This document shows positions 60,225-61,958 of a stretch of 61,958 nucleotides of DNA, piece after piece; positions within the stretch are counted from its first letter, which is position 1; the number at the start of each line of letters is the position of its first letter. The stretch comes from Paenibacillus monticola. Its GTDB lineage: Bacteria; Bacillota; Bacilli; Paenibacillales; Paenibacillaceae. The notes beneath the pieces were generated by a model. It saw nothing but the letters and a program-made list of their open reading frames with translations. It searched no databases and was not told where the DNA came from. Both the position numbers and the translations under genes were made by a program. The stretch is taken from positions 1-61,958 of the forward strand of contig NZ_WJXB01000022.1 of NCBI RefSeq assembly GCF_009664975.1. The letters run 5' to 3'.

Positions 60225-61745
60225 GTGACCGAAGAAATAAACAACGTGGACATTTCAGAGAATGAACTTAGTGAGCTGCTGCAAATCCGCCGTGCCAAAT
60301 TGGACGAGCTGCGTGGATTGGGTATTGATCCATTCGGTAAAAAGTACGAGCGTACGGCTAACGCTGGAGATCTTATGTCCAAGTATGATGGGCAGACCAA
60401 AGAGGAACTGGACGAGCTAGCCGTTGAAGTCAGCATCGCTGGTCGTATCATGGCAAAACGCGGTATGGGTAAAGCCGGCTTCGCACAGTTGCAGGACCTT
60501 AGTGGCAAGATTCAAATTTACGTTCGTCAAGATGCTATTCCCGAAGAGCAATACGCTGCATTCCGCATTTTGGATCTCGGCGATATCATCGGAGTTCGCG
60601 GAGTTATATTCAAGACCAAAACAGGGGAGACCTCAATTAAAGTACACAACCTTGAAGTCTTGTCCAAATCATTGCTTCCACTCCCAGAGAAATACCACGG
60701 TCTTAAGGACGTGGAACTGCGCTATCGCCAGCGTTATGTTGATCTGATTATTAATCCGGAAGTACAGCAGACCTTTATTGCCCGCTCACGGATCATTCAA
60801 GCGATGCGCCGTTATCTGGATTCACTAGGATATCTCGAAGTCGAAACACCTACACTGCATTCCATTGCCGGCGGCGCCGCTGCACGTCCGTTCATTACGC
60901 ACCATAATGCATTAGACATGCAGCTGTACATGCGAATTGCTATTGAGCTGCATCTCAAACGTCTTATTGTTGGCGGTTTGGAGAAAGTGTACGAAATCGG
61001 CCGAGTGTACCGCAACGAAGGAATGTCAACGCGTCATAATCCAGAGTTCACCATGATTGAACTGTATGAAGCTTATGCGGATTACAAGGACATCATGCAT
61101 CTGACAGAGAGTATGATTGCTCATATTGCTCAAGAAGTGTTGGGAACTCAGAAATTGAACTACCAAGGTCAGGAAGTAGATCTGACACCAGGCTGGCGCC
61201 GTGTGACTATGGTCGATGCTGTCAAAGAAGTAACGGGTGTCGATTTCAGTGTGCAGATGACGGATGAGGAAGCCCAGGCTCTAGCTAAGGAACACCGTGT
61301 GCCAGTCGAGAAGCACATGTCTTTCGGACATATCCTTAACGCCTTCTTTGAGCAATTTGTAGAAGAAACGTTGATTCAGCCTACATTTGTGACAGGACAT
61401 CCAGTTGAAATTTCACCACTTGCTAAAAAGAACGAACTGGATTCGCGCTTTACCGACCGTTTTGAGCTGTTTATTGTGGCGCGTGAGCACGCAAATGCCT
61501 TTAGTGAACTCAACGACCCGATCGACCAGCGTCAGCGTTTCGAGGCGCAAATTCAGGAAAAAGAGCAAGGCAACGATGAAGCACATGAGATGGATGAGGA
61601 TTTCATCCGCGCTCTGGAATATGGTATGCCTCCTACAGGCGGGTTGGGTATCGGAGTTGACCGTCTGATTATGCTGCTTACTAATTCTGCATCAATTCGC
61701 GACGTATTGCTATTCCCGCATATGCGTAACCGTGCAGCTGAATAA
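60225..61745 (+). CDS. lysS: lysyl-tRNA synthetase (class II)
   Basis: A 506-residue synthetase. The N-terminal OB-fold anticodon-binding domain (about 65-160: VAGRIMAKRGMGKAGFAQL-like segment) is followed by the class II core: RYRQRYVDLIINPEV, motif 2 EIGRVYRNEGMSTRHNPEF, and motif 3 GLGIGVDRLIMLL. GTG 60225, 9 nt after AAAGGGG, is preferred to ATG 60216 which abuts the ribosome-binding site. It is followed by a stem (61775-61808) with poor T-run and then rrn-type promoters. Confidence 0.96.
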   Translation: MTEEINNVDISENELSELLQIRRAKLDELRGLGIDPFGKKYERTANAGDLMSKYDGQTKEELDELAVEVSIAGRIMAKRGMGKAGFAQLQDLSGKIQIYVRQDAIPEEQYAAFRILDLGDIIGVRGVIFKTKTGETSIKVHNLEVLSKSLLPLPEKYHGLKDVELRYRQRYVDLIINPEVQQTFIARSRIIQAMRRYLDSLGYLEVETPTLHSIAGGAAARPFITHHNALDMQLYMRIAIELHLKRLIVGGLEKVYEIGRVYRNEGMSTRHNPEFTMIELYEAYADYKDIMHLTESMIAHIAQEVLGTQKLNYQGQEVDLTPGWRRVTMVDAVKEVTGVDFSVQMTDEEAQALAKEHRVPVEKHMSFGHILNAFFEQFVEETLIQPTFVTGHPVEISPLAKKNELDSRFTDRFELFIVAREHANAFSELNDPIDQRQRFEAQIQEKEQGNDEAHEMDEDFIRALEYGMPPTGGLGIGVDRLIMLLTNSASIRDVLLFPHMRNRAAE

Positions 61746-61843
61746 TTTGAGCTGATTCGTGGATAATACAACAACAGCAAGGGAAGCTGTTTGCAATGGC
61801 TTTCCTTGGCTAGAGTTGGATTGAATTACATTTCAAATAAAGC

Positions 61844-61872
61844 TTGCAATGGATCTCCAATCATGATATATT
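61844..61872 (+). promoter_or_regulatory. promoter P1, probably of a downstream rRNA operon
   Basis: TTGCAA (61844-61849), 17-bp spacer, TATATT (61867-61872). In B. subtilis lysS is followed by an rRNA operon, which fits tandem promoters here. Confidence 0.65.
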
Positions 61873-61928
61873 CTAAGTCCGGCCGAGAGACATCAACGCC
61901 GAGCACGAAAATGAAATAAAAAAAGTGC

Positions 61929-61957
61929 TTGCATTACACGAATGAATATGATATATT
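61929..61957 (+). promoter_or_regulatory. promoter P2, probably of a downstream rRNA operon
   Basis: TTGCAT (61929-61934), 17-bp spacer, TATATT (61952-61957), preceded by an A-rich tract at 61909-61924 like an UP element. The window ends before the transcript start. Confidence 0.65.
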
Positions 61958-61958
61958 A

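Overview
The window looks like a chromosomal core segment of a spore-forming, low-to-mid GC Firmicute, most likely Paenibacillus or a close relative (inference). Gene order follows the Bacillus subtilis origin-proximal segment from yaaO/tmk to lysS almost gene for gene. The differences are ones I associate with Paenibacillaceae: HU between mazG and rqcP, nadABC between ftsH and coaX, and a PpiC lipoprotein behind mfd. Nearly all genes are on the + strand; the exceptions are a membrane protein (1087-1611), abrB and a 66-residue ORF at 23015-23215. Signature proteins such as RicT, SpoVG, Veg, SspF, SpoVT and SpoIIE were recognised from memory of the families; no database search was run.

Layout. 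1-363: end of an rRNA operon (23S 3' end, 5S, terminator). 590-2005: a lipoprotein, a membrane protein and the anti-sigma factor Gin. 2221-9582: decarboxylase, tmk, darA, yaaR, holB, ricT, yabA, a tRNA methyltransferase and rsmI. 9793-12458: abrB (reverse), an HD-domain phosphohydrolase and TatD; the methionyl-tRNA synthetase gene found here in B. subtilis is absent. 12655-16909: a cyclic-di-AMP riboswitch before a G5/3D-domain wall protein, then RNase M5, RsmA and the spore protease YabG. 17076-24221: veg, sspF, ispE, purR, spoVG, glmU, prs, pth and fin. 24352-33966: mfd, a PpiC lipoprotein, spoVT, a MATE/MurJ-type flippase, mazG, HU and rqcP. 34192-38886: yabP, yabQ, divIC, an S1-domain protein and spoIIE. 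39307-45251: a VWA protein, a kinase, tilS, hpt and ftsH. 45523-52808: nadABC, coaX, hslO, a PpiC foldase and cysK. 53159-59217: the folate cluster pabB-pabA-pabC-folP-folB-folK, then a small HTH gene and dusB. 59419-61745: greA and lysS. 61844-61957: tandem promoters that probably drive another rRNA operon, so the block seems to lie between two rrn operons.

Shared themes. Sporulation runs through the window: anti-sigma factors Gin and Fin, SpoVG, SpoVT, SspF, YabG, YabP/YabQ and SpoIIE, with readable sigma-H, sigma-G, sigma-K and Spo0A-type promoters. Translation and rRNA maturation are represented by RsmI, RNase M5 (near a 5S gene), RsmA, Pth, RqcP, TilS, DusB and LysS. Cyclic-di-AMP appears twice, as the PII-like receptor DarA and as the riboswitch before the wall protein.

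The least expected material is between genes: a 66/67-bp repeat family in the leaders of two genes, a 67-bp repeat copied almost identically after two terminators, a palindromic MITE-like element, an attenuator-like hairpin against the rnmV ribosome-binding site, two candidate leader ORFs (before ricT and greA), two exact-consensus promoters in tandem before veg, and a perfect 22-bp palindrome at the predicted nad start point. I found no CRISPR array, prophage, transposase or tRNA gene.
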